Assembly: GCA_025454175.1 (NCBI GenBank)
Contig: JALOOX010000003.1
Span: forward strand, 1-64,000
Source: Syntrophobacteraceae bacterium
Lineage (GTDB): Bacteria > Desulfobacterota > Syntrophobacteria > Syntrophobacterales > Syntrophobacteraceae
DNA: 64,000 nt
Direction: 5' to 3'
Within the stretch, counting starts at the first letter, position 1. Each line of letters begins with the position of its first letter. The notes under the pieces are model-generated. The model saw nothing but the letters and a program-made list of their open reading frames with translations, had not been told where the DNA came from and ran no database searches. Below, piece after piece: positions 1-10,510 of this stretch. The translations under genes were made by a program, and so were the position numbers.

Positions 1-297
1 AAAGAGAAACATGCCTTCAATGTTTGAGCGGTAGCGGTAGATGGTGATGATCTCTTGCGGCGAGAGATCGAGATCCGAGCACATCAGGATGAAACGGTCC
101 TTGCCATCGACGACCAGCACGAAACGGATGCAGTCCTTGACGGGCTGCCAGAACAGATCGATGCAGAAGTACTCGACAGTTTCGAGTTTTCCGCGGATTG
201 TGAGCTCCGCCTTCTGGAACAGGTTGGGAAAGTCGAAGATGTCCGCGAGAGGACTACGGGACAGCCCACGAGCGGAAGTGTGTCCGGGTTCGCCTGA
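1..297 (-). pseudogene. Transposase C-terminal part (DDE/IS4-like), partial at window edge
   Basis: Reverse strand reads ...ADIFDFPNLFQKAELTIRGKLETVEYFCIDLFWQPVKDCIRFVLVVDGKDRFILMCSDLDLSPQEIITIYRYRSNIEGMFLF, a typical DDE transposase 'DLSPQEIITIYRYRxxIE' segment; frame closes upstream without an obvious start. Confidence 0.55.
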
Positions 298-410
298 CGG
301 TCACCGGGGAAGGCCTGGAAATCATTGGCGACAGCCCCTATCCGCAATTGTTGGAGGATTTGCTGGCGGCCCTCGATCCGCGACGCATTGAAAAGACCCT
401 TTGCGGGTGA
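253..410 (+). pseudogene. C-terminal remnant of an unidentified protein
   Basis: + strand frame reads YGTAHERKCVRVRLTVTGEGLEIIGDSPYPQLLEDLLAALDPRRIEKTLCG*, protein-like, no start codon, abuts the transposase fragment. Confidence 0.35.
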
Positions 411-642
411 TGGTGAGCTGATCCTGGAAGCCATGCCTCCGGCGAAACCCCGAAGGCAAGCCTGAGGCCGGAATCCAGCGGCAAGCCCCTTGGGTGGGAA
501 GTTATACTCGAAGGCGTCGTTTTCCAGACCTCGAAGAGTGCCCGACCGCAAGCCGCAGCATGCCGTTTCGCGGTCAACCGCCCCTGGCTTCGAGGAGCAG
601 GGGCCATCCAGTATACCGTTTGCCCCTCGGACGGTCAGTTCC

Positions 643-1068
643 TCATTTCACGCTGAAGTCAACCTGAAACCGCTGAGTGACCGAGCTTTCGCCCTCCCAT
701 TCACGCCAGTGCTTCAGGCGCAGCCGGCAGGCACCGGCTCTCGTCGCGAGAAATTTGAGCTCCCTGTTCCCCGACGCGCCGATGGCCGCACCTGGCTCGA
801 ATCTGTCGCCGGTCCCCTGGAGTCCCTCGGCCGTCTCGACTGTCCATTGATAGCCCGTTGTGGGGTTTTCACCCAGGCGAACGGTGATGGTGTCGCCCAA
901 GGCCACGACAAGGGTCCTGCCGGAATCCCGCTCGGTCAATGTCATACTGGCTTCCTCCGTCGACAAACCTGATGCGTTGCTCATGGGCACCTGTGTCGGG
1001 CTTGGGCTGCCATGGGCAAAATGCTCGGCGGCAACGAACAAGAGAGCAGTGCACAGGATCGATTCCAT
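643..1068 (-). CDS. Chagasin-like cysteine protease inhibitor (I42 family)
   Basis: GENPTTGYQW (chagasin L2 loop NPTTGY) plus LKHWREWEGE resembling the L6 loop; N-terminal hydrophobic stretch. Confidence 0.8.
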   Translation of the reverse strand: MESILCTALLFVAAEHFAHGSPSPTQVPMSNASGLSTEEASMTLTERDSGRTLVVALGDTITVRLGENPTTGYQWTVETAEGLQGTGDRFEPGAAIGASGNRELKFLATRAGACRLRLKHWREWEGESSVTQRFQVDFSVK

Positions 1069-1085
1069 TTCTCCTCGACTCCTGG

Positions 1086-1805
1086 CTAAAGTGCCTTGGC
1101 GACCCTCACGTTATCTTCCCAAGGGTCAGAACTGAGGGCGGAAATCAGGTTGGCGTTGCCCGAGCTTCTGACCAGCGTCTCGGCCTTTCCGGCACGCTCC
1201 AAGGTCTCTTCCAGCACGGTGTCTTTCAACTCCTTGCGCTTTGCGTAGTCCGCCTTGAGTCCCAGGGTCCCGAGCCAGCCGGTCCAACCTGCTCCGATCA
1301 CCAGCGCTTGCAGGATGTCTGCAGCCAAAATGGTCGCCACCGCGCCACCCAGGATGACATAGAAAAACGCGGCGATGCCAAACTGCCGCCAACGTTCGGC
1401 GCGCAGGTCATCCCGCAGGTTGTTTACCGCTCTTTCCACGGCTTCAATGGCGGTGCCATCGGGGGGCGAGGTTGCCATAAGCCTTTTCAGTTGTTCATAA
1501 TAGGTATTGAGCCGAGCATTATCAGCGTCGATCTGTGCCTGTCCCGCGGTGCCTGGAACGGTGCCGCCAATGAGGCCAAATACCGTCACGAGCGCTCCGA
1601 CGAGTCCCAAACCCCCGAGCAACAGGCCTCGACCCCACTGTATCGGAGAAGCCGTCGCCCAAGTCAACAGCTTGACATTGGTGATTGATTCATGAGCGGG
1701 TTGTGGCTCACTCCCGAGCACGAAGCCCGACATGAAAAGAGACATCCAAGTCAGCAGGATTCCCACTGTCAATAGCCGTTTCATGGCGCACCTCCTGTCC
1801 GACAT
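1086..1805 (-). CDS. Hypothetical membrane protein
   Basis: 239 aa ORF; signal-like N-terminus MKRLLTVGILLTWMSLFMSGFVLG and further hydrophobic segments. Confidence 0.7.
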   Translation of the reverse strand: MSDRRCAMKRLLTVGILLTWMSLFMSGFVLGSEPQPAHESITNVKLLTWATASPIQWGRGLLLGGLGLVGALVTVFGLIGGTVPGTAGQAQIDADNARLNTYYEQLKRLMATSPPDGTAIEAVERAVNNLRDDLRAERWRQFGIAAFFYVILGGAVATILAADILQALVIGAGWTGWLGTLGLKADYAKRKELKDTVLEETLERAGKAETLVRSSGNANLISALSSDPWEDNVRVAKAL

Positions 1806-1882
1806 CCCGTCCTCTGGAAGTCGGAGCGGCGCAGGCGGCGCCGCTCCTTGTCTGACTATCTCCTTGTGGCTTCACCAGTGGA

Positions 1883-2308
1883 TCAGAAAACGTACATCTC
1901 GTAAATCATTCCATCGCTTTCTTCCCGGTAATTGACGATGGAGCCTTTCTCGCGGGCGTGCGAAGCCAGCATCGTGAGCGCCACGATGGCGCTGTCGGAG
2001 TTGTTGACCAGTCTCTTCCAGCCCACGCCTTCGATGCCTGCCCATGAATTACGGTTCTGGTTGATCGACCAGAGCGCTGTGATCTTCTTGTTGTTCTGCC
2101 AGGCGCCAACGGCTGCGACTGCCTGAGCCGATGCGGGCGCCGACGGTGCCGCATCGCCCATCCCTGCTGCAATGGCGGGTGCGGGCGGGCCCTCGGTCAG
2201 CAAGCCGACCACACCAGCAGGGGGCGTTTGGGTCGGCATCGAGCCCTCAACGCTGACAACGCTCTCCGTGGATCCTCCCGGTCCCATTTGCGGTTTCGCT
2301 TCAGTCAT
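1883..2308 (-). CDS. Stand-alone protein homologous to the C-terminal domain of the adjacent C1 protease
   Basis: Start MTEAKPQ at 2308 with upstream GGAG; AWQNNKKITALWSINQNRNSWAGIEGVGWKRL matches protease C-term GWQNNRRVNGLWAINQDRNAWVHFDGLGWRRI. Confidence 0.75.
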   Translation of the reverse strand: MTEAKPQMGPGGSTESVVSVEGSMPTQTPPAGVVGLLTEGPPAPAIAAGMGDAAPSAPASAQAVAAVGAWQNNKKITALWSINQNRNSWAGIEGVGWKRLVNNSDSAIVALTMLASHAREKGSIVNYREESDGMIYEMYVF

Positions 2309-2328
2309 CTCAGCTCTCCTCTCGGTTC

Positions 2329-3444
2329 TCAATAGACGTAGACCTGTTTGATTACGCCCTTGTCCTCGTAGAAGTTGACGGGGCGCCCGGCCGCCTTGGC
2401 GGCGATGAGCTGTGCAAGCATGTCGAAGAAGATGTTGTCGTTGTCGGGCGAGATCCTCCGCCACCCCAGGCCGTCGAAGTGGACCCATGCGTTGCGGTCC
2501 TGGTTGATGGCCCAAAGCCCGTTGACTCGCCGGTTGTTCTGCCATCCCGTGTTTTCGACGGCGTCGACACCGTGATTGAGCCAGCTGTCAATCCCGCATT
2601 CGCCGTAGGCAATACAGAAGAACCCCTTGTCGCCCCATCCTGTGTTCCAGCTGTTTTTGCAGATCCAGTAGCCAGGGGTGTCGTTGTAGCCAACGATGGT
2701 CACACAGTGTCCGCCGGCTTGCGCACCCGTCACGTGTTTGTAGACTCCACTCTTGTAGCTGAAAAAGTCCTGATAGACCACGAAGCAGGCGCTCACCGGA
2801 CCCTTCCCGGAGGAAATCCAGTCCTTGATCTGTGCCGGCTTGCCCGTCAAGACAGTGTAGCCCGTGATTTTCACGGCGCGCTCGGCCCAGTTGGAGCAAA
2901 GGCCGCTGCAGTCGGTGTTGGAAAGGTTGTAGGGGTAACAGGCCTCGTCAGCGACACCTTTGCTCTTGAAATCGTCCAATGCCTCATTCGGCCACCAGCC
3001 TGTGGAGCAGTTACGGCCACGGGCGCGGGCGTGGCAGAAGAATAGATGCGCCTCACTCAGATCCACAGCGAGGTTGGCGTCGTTGCGCTGTACTCGCAGT
3101 CGGCTCTCCACCGTGGCCACTGTCCCGAAGGCAACGCATGATCCACAGCTCTTCTGATCTGTGACTGGAGTGACGAAATTCCTCCCGCCCACATTGCGCA
3201 AGTCATAGGCTGCGGGGGCGCCGACGGCGGATAGCGCCGCTTCCTTGATTTGCGCCTGCTGCTGCAGCGAGCGCTGTGCGATCTCCTCCGCCGTGGGCTC
3301 CCCGGGAGGCGGCGTCACCCCAAGATAGCTCTGCTGTACCTCGAACGGTAGCGAAGATAGGCTCGTCACTCCGGCCTCCCATGGATCGCCTGCCCCGCTC
3401 AACGCGTTCCTGATCTCGGCCATGCCAATGTTGTCTGTTGCCAT
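2329..3444 (-). CDS. Papain-family (C1A) cysteine protease with C-terminal accessory domain
   Basis: PVTDQKSCGSCVAFGTVATVESR (active-site Cys), GGHCVTIVGYND (His), YWICKNSWNTGWGDKGFF (Asn). Confidence 0.93.
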   Translation of the reverse strand: MATDNIGMAEIRNALSGAGDPWEAGVTSLSSLPFEVQQSYLGVTPPPGEPTAEEIAQRSLQQQAQIKEAALSAVGAPAAYDLRNVGGRNFVTPVTDQKSCGSCVAFGTVATVESRLRVQRNDANLAVDLSEAHLFFCHARARGRNCSTGWWPNEALDDFKSKGVADEACYPYNLSNTDCSGLCSNWAERAVKITGYTVLTGKPAQIKDWISSGKGPVSACFVVYQDFFSYKSGVYKHVTGAQAGGHCVTIVGYNDTPGYWICKNSWNTGWGDKGFFCIAYGECGIDSWLNHGVDAVENTGWQNNRRVNGLWAINQDRNAWVHFDGLGWRRISPDNDNIFFDMLAQLIAAKAAGRPVNFYEDKGVIKQVYVY

Positions 3445-3607
3445 CCTGCTTCTCCTTTCCGCAATTCCTGGTCAAGACCCTGGCTCCAAGTGACAGTGCA
3501 TGTAGATAGGTCCCGCTTTGTTGGGTTAGCTCATAAGCCACCACCCCCTCCCGATAAGCGTCCTGGGTAAACCAATCCATGGTGTGACAGAGACAGCCTC
3601 CGCCACG

Positions 3608-3860
3608 AAAAGTTCCTGGTACTTGGCTCCTGGTTTGAGGGGTTGCCGGGGGCGCAACGCCGCCCTACAGGTTGACCGGTACAAAGAGCTCCTGGTTCCT
3701 GGTTTCTGTTTCCTGGGTGAAGCCCCTTTTCATCGTTCAGGGTGCCCCATTGAAGCATAAGGAACTGCTACGAGACGTTTCTGGTTCCTGGCTCCTGGTT
3801 GAAGCTCCTTTTCGTTGTTTCGGGTGCCCAAGTGGGGGATGAGGAACTGCTTTGAGAAGA
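3608..3860. repeat. Degenerate heptamer array ((TTCCTGG)n / CCAGGAA) with a diverged ~60 bp duplication
   Basis: Runs such as gctcctggttcctggtttctgtttcctgg; block gaagccccttttcatcgttcagggtgccc...ggaactgct repeated as gaagctccttttcgttgtttcgggtgccc...ggaactgct. Confidence 0.75.
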
Positions 3861-4113
3861 ATTGAGCGGAATCATGGTTCGGCACTTATTTAAAGATGGT
3901 GGCAGACTGCCAGTGTTGAGACTGGATTTCAGTGAACCAGTTCACAGGTCATTTGTGAACTATTCAACTGATCTCCATTTTCAGGAAGGGAAGACGGGAC
4001 TGAGACATAAAACTGATTTGAGCAGGAGAGTCCTCAGACGATTGTGACCGTCCAATGATTCAGGACGTATTTCAGCCTGCAGGTTTTCTCATGGCCATGG
4101 TATTTCGGCAGCA

Positions 4114-5442
4114 TCACTTGAAATCAGAAAGCCTGCGCAGCAGGACTTCTTGGAGTAGGGGAGGGCCGTAGTCCTCGTATTCGTAGCGGACCCGCAGGAT
4201 GGGCTTGTTCACCTCGAGCACCGACGAGAGGTCGATGGGGGTGGCGCTGAGGACCAGATCGCAGGGAGTGCGGTTGATGGTCTCTTCCAGGTCTCGGATC
4301 TGTTCCTCGCCGTAGCCCATGGCGGGGAGTTGGGGCCCGATGTGCGGGTACCGGGCGTAAGTCTCCAGGATGCTCCCCACGGCATGGGGGCGGACGTCCA
4401 CGATGTGGGAGGCTCCGCACTTGCGCGCGGCGATGGTTCCCGCGCCGAAGGCCATGCCCCCGTGGGTGAGGGTCGGCCCGTCTTCCACCACCAGGACCCG
4501 CTGGCTGGTGATCTTGTCCGGGCAGAGGACGCTCACCGGGGACCTCGCCAGAACGATCTCGGCCTCGGGGGCGTAGCGCTCGATGTTGGACCGCACCGTC
4601 TCGATGTCTGCCGCCGAAGCCGTATCCACCTTGTTGATGACGGCCACGTCCGTCATGAGCAGGTTGGTCTCACCCGGGTAGTAGAGGAGCTCATGCCCCG
4701 CACGGTGGGGATCGAACACCACGATGTGCAGGTCCGGATGGAAGAAGGGGGTGTCGTTGTTGCCGCCATCCCAGACGATGACGTCGGCCTCCCGTTCGGC
4801 GGCCTCCAGGACCCGCGCGTAGTCGATTCCCCCGTAAACCACGATCCCCTGCTCCACCAGCGGCTCATATTCCTCCCGCTCCTCGATGGTGCACCGGGCC
4901 CGCTCGAAATCCGCGAAGGACTCGAACCGCTGAACCACCTGCTCCCTCAGGTCCCCATAGGGCATGGGATGCCGCACCACCACGATGCGCCTGGAGTGGT
5001 GCCTCAGGATCGAGCAGATTTTGCGCGTCGTCTGGGACTTGCCGCAGCCCGTTCGCACGGCGCATACCGCAATGACGGTCTTTTTCGATCGGAGCATGGT
5101 GTACGTGGCGCCAAGCAGGATGAAGTCGGCCCCTTCGGCCATGGCGATGGAGGCCTTGTGCATGACCTCCACGTGGGGCACATCGCTATAGGAGAAGGCC
5201 ACCAGGTCCACCCGGTGCTCGCGGATGAGCCGAGCCATCTCTTCTTCCCTTTCGATGGGAATCCCCCGGGGATACTGCGCGCCGGCCAGCTCGGGTGGAT
5301 AAACCCGTCCTTCGATGCGGGGAATCTGGGCGGCGGTGAAGGCGACGACCCGGTACCGCGGGTTGTCGCGGAAGTAAACGTTGAAGTTGTGGAAATCGCG
5401 GCCGGCGGCCCCCACAATGATGACCTTCTCAATCATGATCAT
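4114..5442 (-). CDS. Cyclic 2,3-diphosphoglycerate synthetase-like GTPase (COG2403 type)
   Basis: VCAVRTGCGKSQTTRKI P-loop, VINKVDTA, overall family pattern. Confidence 0.75.
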   Translation of the reverse strand: MIMIEKVIIVGAAGRDFHNFNVYFRDNPRYRVVAFTAAQIPRIEGRVYPPELAGAQYPRGIPIEREEEMARLIREHRVDLVAFSYSDVPHVEVMHKASIAMAEGADFILLGATYTMLRSKKTVIAVCAVRTGCGKSQTTRKICSILRHHSRRIVVVRHPMPYGDLREQVVQRFESFADFERARCTIEEREEYEPLVEQGIVVYGGIDYARVLEAAEREADVIVWDGGNNDTPFFHPDLHIVVFDPHRAGHELLYYPGETNLLMTDVAVINKVDTASAADIETVRSNIERYAPEAEIVLARSPVSVLCPDKITSQRVLVVEDGPTLTHGGMAFGAGTIAARKCGASHIVDVRPHAVGSILETYARYPHIGPQLPAMGYGEEQIRDLEETINRTPCDLVLSATPIDLSSVLEVNKPILRVRYEYEDYGPPLLQEVLLRRLSDFK

Positions 5443-6151
5443 CCTCTCCCGAGGCGACCGCCCAGGCCAGGGGATTCGGCTCCCGGTCCACCCCCTGCCT
5501 CACGAGGGTCAGGAAGATGGATCGCGGGATTTCGCGGGCGCCGAACCGCTTGAGGTGCTCGGTTCTGACCTGGCAGTCGATGAGCTCGTAATCCCACTGC
5601 TGCAGCCATTGGACCAGCTGAACCAGGGCCGCCTTGGATGCGTCGCTCCGGAGCGAGAACATGGATTCGCCAAAAAAGACCCGACCCAGGGCCACTCCGT
5701 AGAGTCCCCCAACGAGCTCACCGTCCAGCCAGCTTTCCACCGAGTGGGCATGGCCCTGCAGGTGAAGGCCGCAGTAAGCCTCGATCATCTCGGGCACGAG
5801 CCAGGTCCCTTCACCGCTCCGCCGGCGGACCTCGGCACACTTGGTGACCACATGGCGGAAGGCCCGATCGCACGTGGTTCTGAACAGGTGCTTCCTGATG
5901 GTGCGCCTCAGGCTGGAGCTCACCTTCAGCTCGCCCGGAAACAGGACGAGCCTCGGATCGGGGGACCACCAGAGGATGGGCATGTCGCCACTGTACCACG
6001 GGAAGATGCCCATCCGGTAGGCGAGAAGAAGCCTGTTCGAGGACAAATCGCCCCCGACGGCCAGGAGGCCGTCGGGCTCTGCGTAATGGCAAGGGGGGAA
6101 TCTGAGGGATTCTGTCAGTCGGAATACGGGCATTCTAGTCCACAAGGCCAT
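5429..6151 (-). CDS. aat: Leucyl/phenylalanyl-tRNA--protein transferase
   Basis: FPPCHYAEPDGLLAVGGDLSSNRLLLAYRMGIFPWYSGDMPILWWSPDPRLVLFP; FFGESMFSLRSDASKAAL; start overlaps clpA stop (TGATG). Confidence 0.95.
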   Translation of the reverse strand: MALWTRMPVFRLTESLRFPPCHYAEPDGLLAVGGDLSSNRLLLAYRMGIFPWYSGDMPILWWSPDPRLVLFPGELKVSSSLRRTIRKHLFRTTCDRAFRHVVTKCAEVRRRSGEGTWLVPEMIEAYCGLHLQGHAHSVESWLDGELVGGLYGVALGRVFFGESMFSLRSDASKAALVQLVQWLQQWDYELIDCQVRTEHLKRFGAREIPRSIFLTLVRQGVDREPNPLAWAVASGEDDHD

Positions 6152-8514
6152 CAGGCCGGCACGGGCTCGGGCTCCGGTGCACGGCTGGCGGCAGTCTGAA
6201 CAACCTCCCTCTGGAAAAAGGTGAATGCCAGGTTGTCCGTGAGCTTGACGTCGCCCCCCGCGGCCCCGGCCTCGTCGGCGCGGCCGATGTGGACCCTGCC
6301 GCCGGTGCGCAGGCGGCCGAAAAGGATCTCCTCGGCCAGCACATCCTTGATCTCGCTTTGCATGAACCGGCCCAGGGGGCGGGCGCCGAAGGTGGAGTCG
6401 TAGCCCTGCTCGGCAAACCACGAGCGTGCGGCGGGGCTCAGCTCGAGCTGGATACGCTTCTCGGTGAGCTGCTCCTCGAGCTCCCGAACGAACTTGTCGA
6501 CGATGCTCTCCATGATCTCGATGGTCAGCCCATTGAAGGCCACGATGCCGTCCAGGCGGTTGCGGAACTCGGGGCTGAAAAGGTTCTCGACGGCCTTCAT
6601 TCCCTTGGCGGTGCGGTCATCGCCGCCCTTGCCCCCGAAGCCGATGGAGGAGGCGCTCATCTCTCTCGCGCCGGCGTTGGACGTCATGAGGAGCACCACG
6701 TTCCTGAAATCGGCTTTCTTGCCGTTGTTGTCCGTGAGGGTCGCGTGGTCCATGACCTGCAGCAGAATGCTGAAGATGTCCGGATGCGCTTTTTCGATCT
6801 CGTCCAACAGCAGCACGCAGTAGGGTTGTTTGCGGATGGCGTCGGTGAGGAGACCCCCCTGGTCGAAGCCTATGTATCCGGGAGGCGCCCCGATGAGCCG
6901 CGCCACCGTGTGCTTTTCCATGTACTCGCTCATGTCGAAACGCAGGAACTGGACGCCCATGACCCGCGCCAGCTGTTTCGCCACTTCGGTCTTTCCGACT
7001 CCGGTGGGACCGATGAGCAGGAAGGAGCCCGTGGGCTTTTCCGGGGTGCGGAGGCCGGCCCGCGATCGCTTGATGGCTTTGCAGAGGGCCTCGATGGCGG
7101 AATTCTGGCCGAACACCTGGGCCTTGAGCCCATCTTCAAGGTTCTGCAGTCTCGTCTGGTCCGAAGACGAGACGCTCCGAGGCGGTATCTTGGCCATGCG
7201 GGCCACCACCTGCTCTATGTCCTTCGGTCCCACCACGCGCCGGACGCGGCGGTCCTTGCGAAGTCTCAGGCTCGCCCCCGTCTCGTCGATGACGTCGATG
7301 GCCTTGTCGGGCATGTAACGGTCGTTGATGTGCCGTGCGGCCAGGTCGGCGGCGGCCCGGAGGGCGGCATCGGTATACCGGATGTGATGATGCTCCTCGT
7401 AGTACGACTTGAGCCCCTGTAGGATCTGGTAGGTTTCATCCACCGAGGGCTCGCGGATCTCCACCTTCTGAAAGCGCCGGCTCAGGGCCCGGTCCTTTTC
7501 GAAATGGTTCTTGTACTCCTCGTAGGTGGTCGACCCGATGCAGCGCAGGCCTCCCGTGACGAGCACCGGCTTGAGAATGTTGGACGCATCCATGGACCCG
7601 CCGCTGGTGGCTCCGGCTCCCACCACCGTGTGGATCTCGTCGATGAAAAGTATGGCGCCGGGCTTCTTCTTGAGCTCACCGAGGATGGCCTTGAGGCGGG
7701 CCTCGAAATCCCCACGATATTTGGTCCCGGCCAGAAGGGCACCCATGTCCAGGGCATAAATCTGAACGTCCTGGAAGCCGTCGGGAACCTCGCCGCGCTG
7801 GATCTTGAGTGCAAGCCCCTCGGCAATGGCCGTCTTGCCGACACCCGGGTCTCCCACGAAAATGGGATTGTTCTTGGTGCGCCGGCCAAGGATCTGAAGT
7901 GTCCGGAGAATCTCGCCGTCACGCCCGATGAGGGGGTCGATGTGGCCCTGGGCCGCCTTCTCGATGAGGTTGATGGTGAAGCTTTCGAGGGCGCTGGCGC
8001 GGCGCTCGTCCCGGGCGTTCTCCAGGCCGGGCTCGGGGCCTGGTGCGCCGCGCTCCCGGCTGAGGTCCGGGTCGGGCTCGCCGACTTTCGAAACCCCGTG
8101 GGAGATGAAGCTCAGCACATCCAGTCTCGAGACTCCCTGGCTCTTGAGGAAGTACACGGCGTAGGAATTCTCTTCATAGAACATGGCTGCCAGGATATCC
8201 CCGGCATCGACTTCCCGCTTTTCCGCCCCGTGGACGTGCATGATGGCGCGCTGCAGAACGCGCTGAACCCCGATGGTCTGGATGGGATCCTGCTCGACGC
8301 CTTCGGGAAGCTTTTCCACCTGCTCGCCGAAAAACTTCTCGATGCGCTCCTTCAGTTCTTCCAGGTTCGCTCCGCAGTGATAAAGGACCCGCCTTCCCGT
8401 CACGTCGTGAAGCATGGCGTAGAGGATATGCTCAAGGGTAAAGAATTCGTGATGCCGAATCTTGGCTTCCTTGATGGCCGCGGCAAACGTCAATTCAAGC
8501 TCTCGGTTGATCAT
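6151..8514 (-). CDS. clpA: ATP-dependent Clp protease ATP-binding subunit ClpA
   Basis: Two AAA+ modules ([26 protein letters not shown]), Clp N-domain, ~787 aa. Confidence 0.96.
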   Translation of the reverse strand: MINRELELTFAAAIKEAKIRHHEFFTLEHILYAMLHDVTGRRVLYHCGANLEELKERIEKFFGEQVEKLPEGVEQDPIQTIGVQRVLQRAIMHVHGAEKREVDAGDILAAMFYEENSYAVYFLKSQGVSRLDVLSFISHGVSKVGEPDPDLSRERGAPGPEPGLENARDERRASALESFTINLIEKAAQGHIDPLIGRDGEILRTLQILGRRTKNNPIFVGDPGVGKTAIAEGLALKIQRGEVPDGFQDVQIYALDMGALLAGTKYRGDFEARLKAILGELKKKPGAILFIDEIHTVVGAGATSGGSMDASNILKPVLVTGGLRCIGSTTYEEYKNHFEKDRALSRRFQKVEIREPSVDETYQILQGLKSYYEEHHHIRYTDAALRAAADLAARHINDRYMPDKAIDVIDETGASLRLRKDRRVRRVVGPKDIEQVVARMAKIPPRSVSSSDQTRLQNLEDGLKAQVFGQNSAIEALCKAIKRSRAGLRTPEKPTGSFLLIGPTGVGKTEVAKQLARVMGVQFLRFDMSEYMEKHTVARLIGAPPGYIGFDQGGLLTDAIRKQPYCVLLLDEIEKAHPDIFSILLQVMDHATLTDNNGKKADFRNVVLLMTSNAGAREMSASSIGFGGKGGDDRTAKGMKAVENLFSPEFRNRLDGIVAFNGLTIEIMESIVDKFVRELEEQLTEKRIQLELSPAARSWFAEQGYDSTFGARPLGRFMQSEIKDVLAEEILFGRLRTGGRVHIGRADEAGAAGGDVKLTDNLAFTFFQREVVQTAASRAPEPEPVPA

Positions 8515-8829
8515 TTAAGTCTCTTCCATGCTGCATTGCAAAGGGTAACCGCTTTTTCTGGCCAGGTGATGAACCATCTCGACCTTGGTTTCGGCGATTT
8601 CAGCTGTGTAGATTCCACATACGCCAACTCCGCTCTTGTGAATCAGGAGCATGATCTGGGTGGCTTCGGACGGAGACTTGTGGAAGACCTTTTGCAAGAT
8701 TTCCACCACGAACTCCATGGTCGTGTAGTCGTCATTGTGCAACAAAACTTTATACATTTGAGGTTCCTGAAGATCTTCCTCAACACCGCTCTCCAGGTCT
8801 TCCCTCACGTCCGGCTCATATGGACTCAT
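8515..8829 (-). CDS. clpS: ClpS adaptor
   Basis: [57 protein letters not shown]. Confidence 0.96.
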   Translation of the reverse strand: MSPYEPDVREDLESGVEEDLQEPQMYKVLLHNDDYTTMEFVVEILQKVFHKSPSEATQIMLLIHKSGVGVCGIYTAEIAETKVEMVHHLARKSGYPLQCSMEET

Positions 8830-8987
8830 CCGATCTCCTCCGCCGCCGCACCACCCTTGGACGACTCAGCTCAAAGCCTGCTTGACCTGCTCAACTATCA
8901 AGAATAACTTCTCAGCCTGACCTGTCAAGCTTGGCGACTTGTTGACGCACCCATCGAGGAAACCCTATTTCGCCGAAGGAGGGAACC

Positions 8988-10058
8988 ATGCCCGGCAGCA
9001 GCTTTGGCCGACTGTTTCGCATCACCACCTGGGGGGAATCCCACGGCCCGGCCCTGGGAGTCGTCATCGACGGCTGCCCGCCGGGAATCCCAATTTCCGC
9101 GGAAGACATACAGCGCGACCTGGACCGCAGAAAACCCGGCAAGCGGCTCACGTCGCCGCGCAGGGAGCCGGACCAGGTGGAGGTGCTCTCGGGGGTCTTC
9201 GAGGGGATGACGACGGGGACTCCCATCTGTCTCGCGATTTTCAACCGGGATGTCCGGAGCCGCGACTACGAGGATATCGCCCGGCTTTACCGGCCCGGCC
9301 ACGCCGATCGAACCTATGAGCAGAAATACGGCATCCGGGACTGGAGGGGAGGGGGGCGAAGCTCGGCCCGCGAGACCGTCGGGCGCGTGGCGGCCGGCGC
9401 CGTGGCCAGGAAATTTCTCGAGGGACATGGGATTCGGGTGCGAGGGTTCACCCTGGCCCTGGGGAAGGTTCACTGCCGGAAGCTGGACTGGGAGGAGATC
9501 GGGCGAAACCTGCTCTACTGCCCCGATGCCGAGGCGGCGCAGGCCATGGAGCAGCACCTTCTGGCAGTGAAGGAAGCCGGGGATTCAGCGGGAGGCATCG
9601 TGGAGGTCAGGGCCTCGGGTTGCCCGGCGGGTCTCGGAGAGCCTGTCTTCGACAAGCTGGATGCTCGAATCGCGTCGGCCCTCATGTCCATCGGCGCCGT
9701 GAAGGGTGTCGAGATCGGAGAGGGATTCGGAGCCGCGGGGCTTCGCGGCAGCGAAAACAATGACCCCGTGCTTCCGGAGGGTTATGGCTCCAATCACGCG
9801 GGGGGCGTGCTCGGCGGCATATCCAGCGGCATGGAGATCGTGGCTCGAGTGGCCGTCAAGCCCATCCCGTCCATTTCGAGACCTCAGCAGACCATTGACC
9901 GGGCCGGTCAGCCCACAACCATCGAAATCAAGGGCCGCCATGACGTTTCGGCCATCCCGCGCATCGTGCCCGTTTGCGAGGCCATGGTCCTGCTCGTTCT
10001 GGCGGATTTCATGCTCCACCCTTTTCCGGGGCGAACGGCTCAGCTGAGCCCTGCGTAA
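8988..10058 (+). CDS. aroC: Chorismate synthase
   Basis: [60 protein letters not shown]. Confidence 0.97.
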   Translation: MPGSSFGRLFRITTWGESHGPALGVVIDGCPPGIPISAEDIQRDLDRRKPGKRLTSPRREPDQVEVLSGVFEGMTTGTPICLAIFNRDVRSRDYEDIARLYRPGHADRTYEQKYGIRDWRGGGRSSARETVGRVAAGAVARKFLEGHGIRVRGFTLALGKVHCRKLDWEEIGRNLLYCPDAEAAQAMEQHLLAVKEAGDSAGGIVEVRASGCPAGLGEPVFDKLDARIASALMSIGAVKGVEIGEGFGAAGLRGSENNDPVLPEGYGSNHAGGVLGGISSGMEIVARVAVKPIPSISRPQQTIDRAGQPTTIEIKGRHDVSAIPRIVPVCEAMVLLVLADFMLHPFPGRTAQLSPA

Positions 10059-10393
10059 AGCCTGCCTGCCCCATAGGGGTCGCCGCACACCATGAGGAGC
10101 ATGGCGAGGACATCGTCCGAAAGATCGATGAACTGGACGCCGAAGCCTGGAGGATAGGACACCACCTGCCCCCTGTTGATCCAGATGACCTCCCCCCTGC
10201 ATCGCGCGGGGAGCTCCCTTTCGAGCCAGATTTCCATGTCCAGCACCGTGTGCACCGGCAGCAGGGTGTCCGTCACCACGAACACGCCGCCCGGACACAG
10301 GTCCCCCGTGACTCCGAGAAAGTCGAGGTCCCGGTCCTTCCATCGGATCCTGAATGAGCGTTTAAGCCTCGTGTAGAAGCGCCTGTCAACCAT
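10040..10393 (-). CDS. PilZ-like domain protein
   Basis: RRFYTRLKRSFRIRW ... GVTGDLCPGGVFVVTDTLLPV; 3' end overlaps aroC convergently. Confidence 0.7.
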   Translation of the reverse strand: MVDRRFYTRLKRSFRIRWKDRDLDFLGVTGDLCPGGVFVVTDTLLPVHTVLDMEIWLERELPARCRGEVIWINRGQVVSYPPGFGVQFIDLSDDVLAMLLMVCGDPYGAGRLYAGLS

Positions 10394-10510
10394 GTTGTTT
10401 TCCTGCTCGCTGGTCGTCCTTGACCTTGCCGCCCGCTGTATCGCTCAGGAGCGCGATTGCTCACGGGCGGGAATCCTGCCTTCGCATCGTGGTCCGGGCA
10501 CCTCCTCACT

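Noticed and set aside
3608-3860. Possible CRISPR array
   Set aside because: Repeat unit is 7 nt and degenerate, no spacer structure, no cas genes.
6289-8907. Large + strand ORFs across clpA
   Set aside because: Antisense shadows of a well-conserved clpA.
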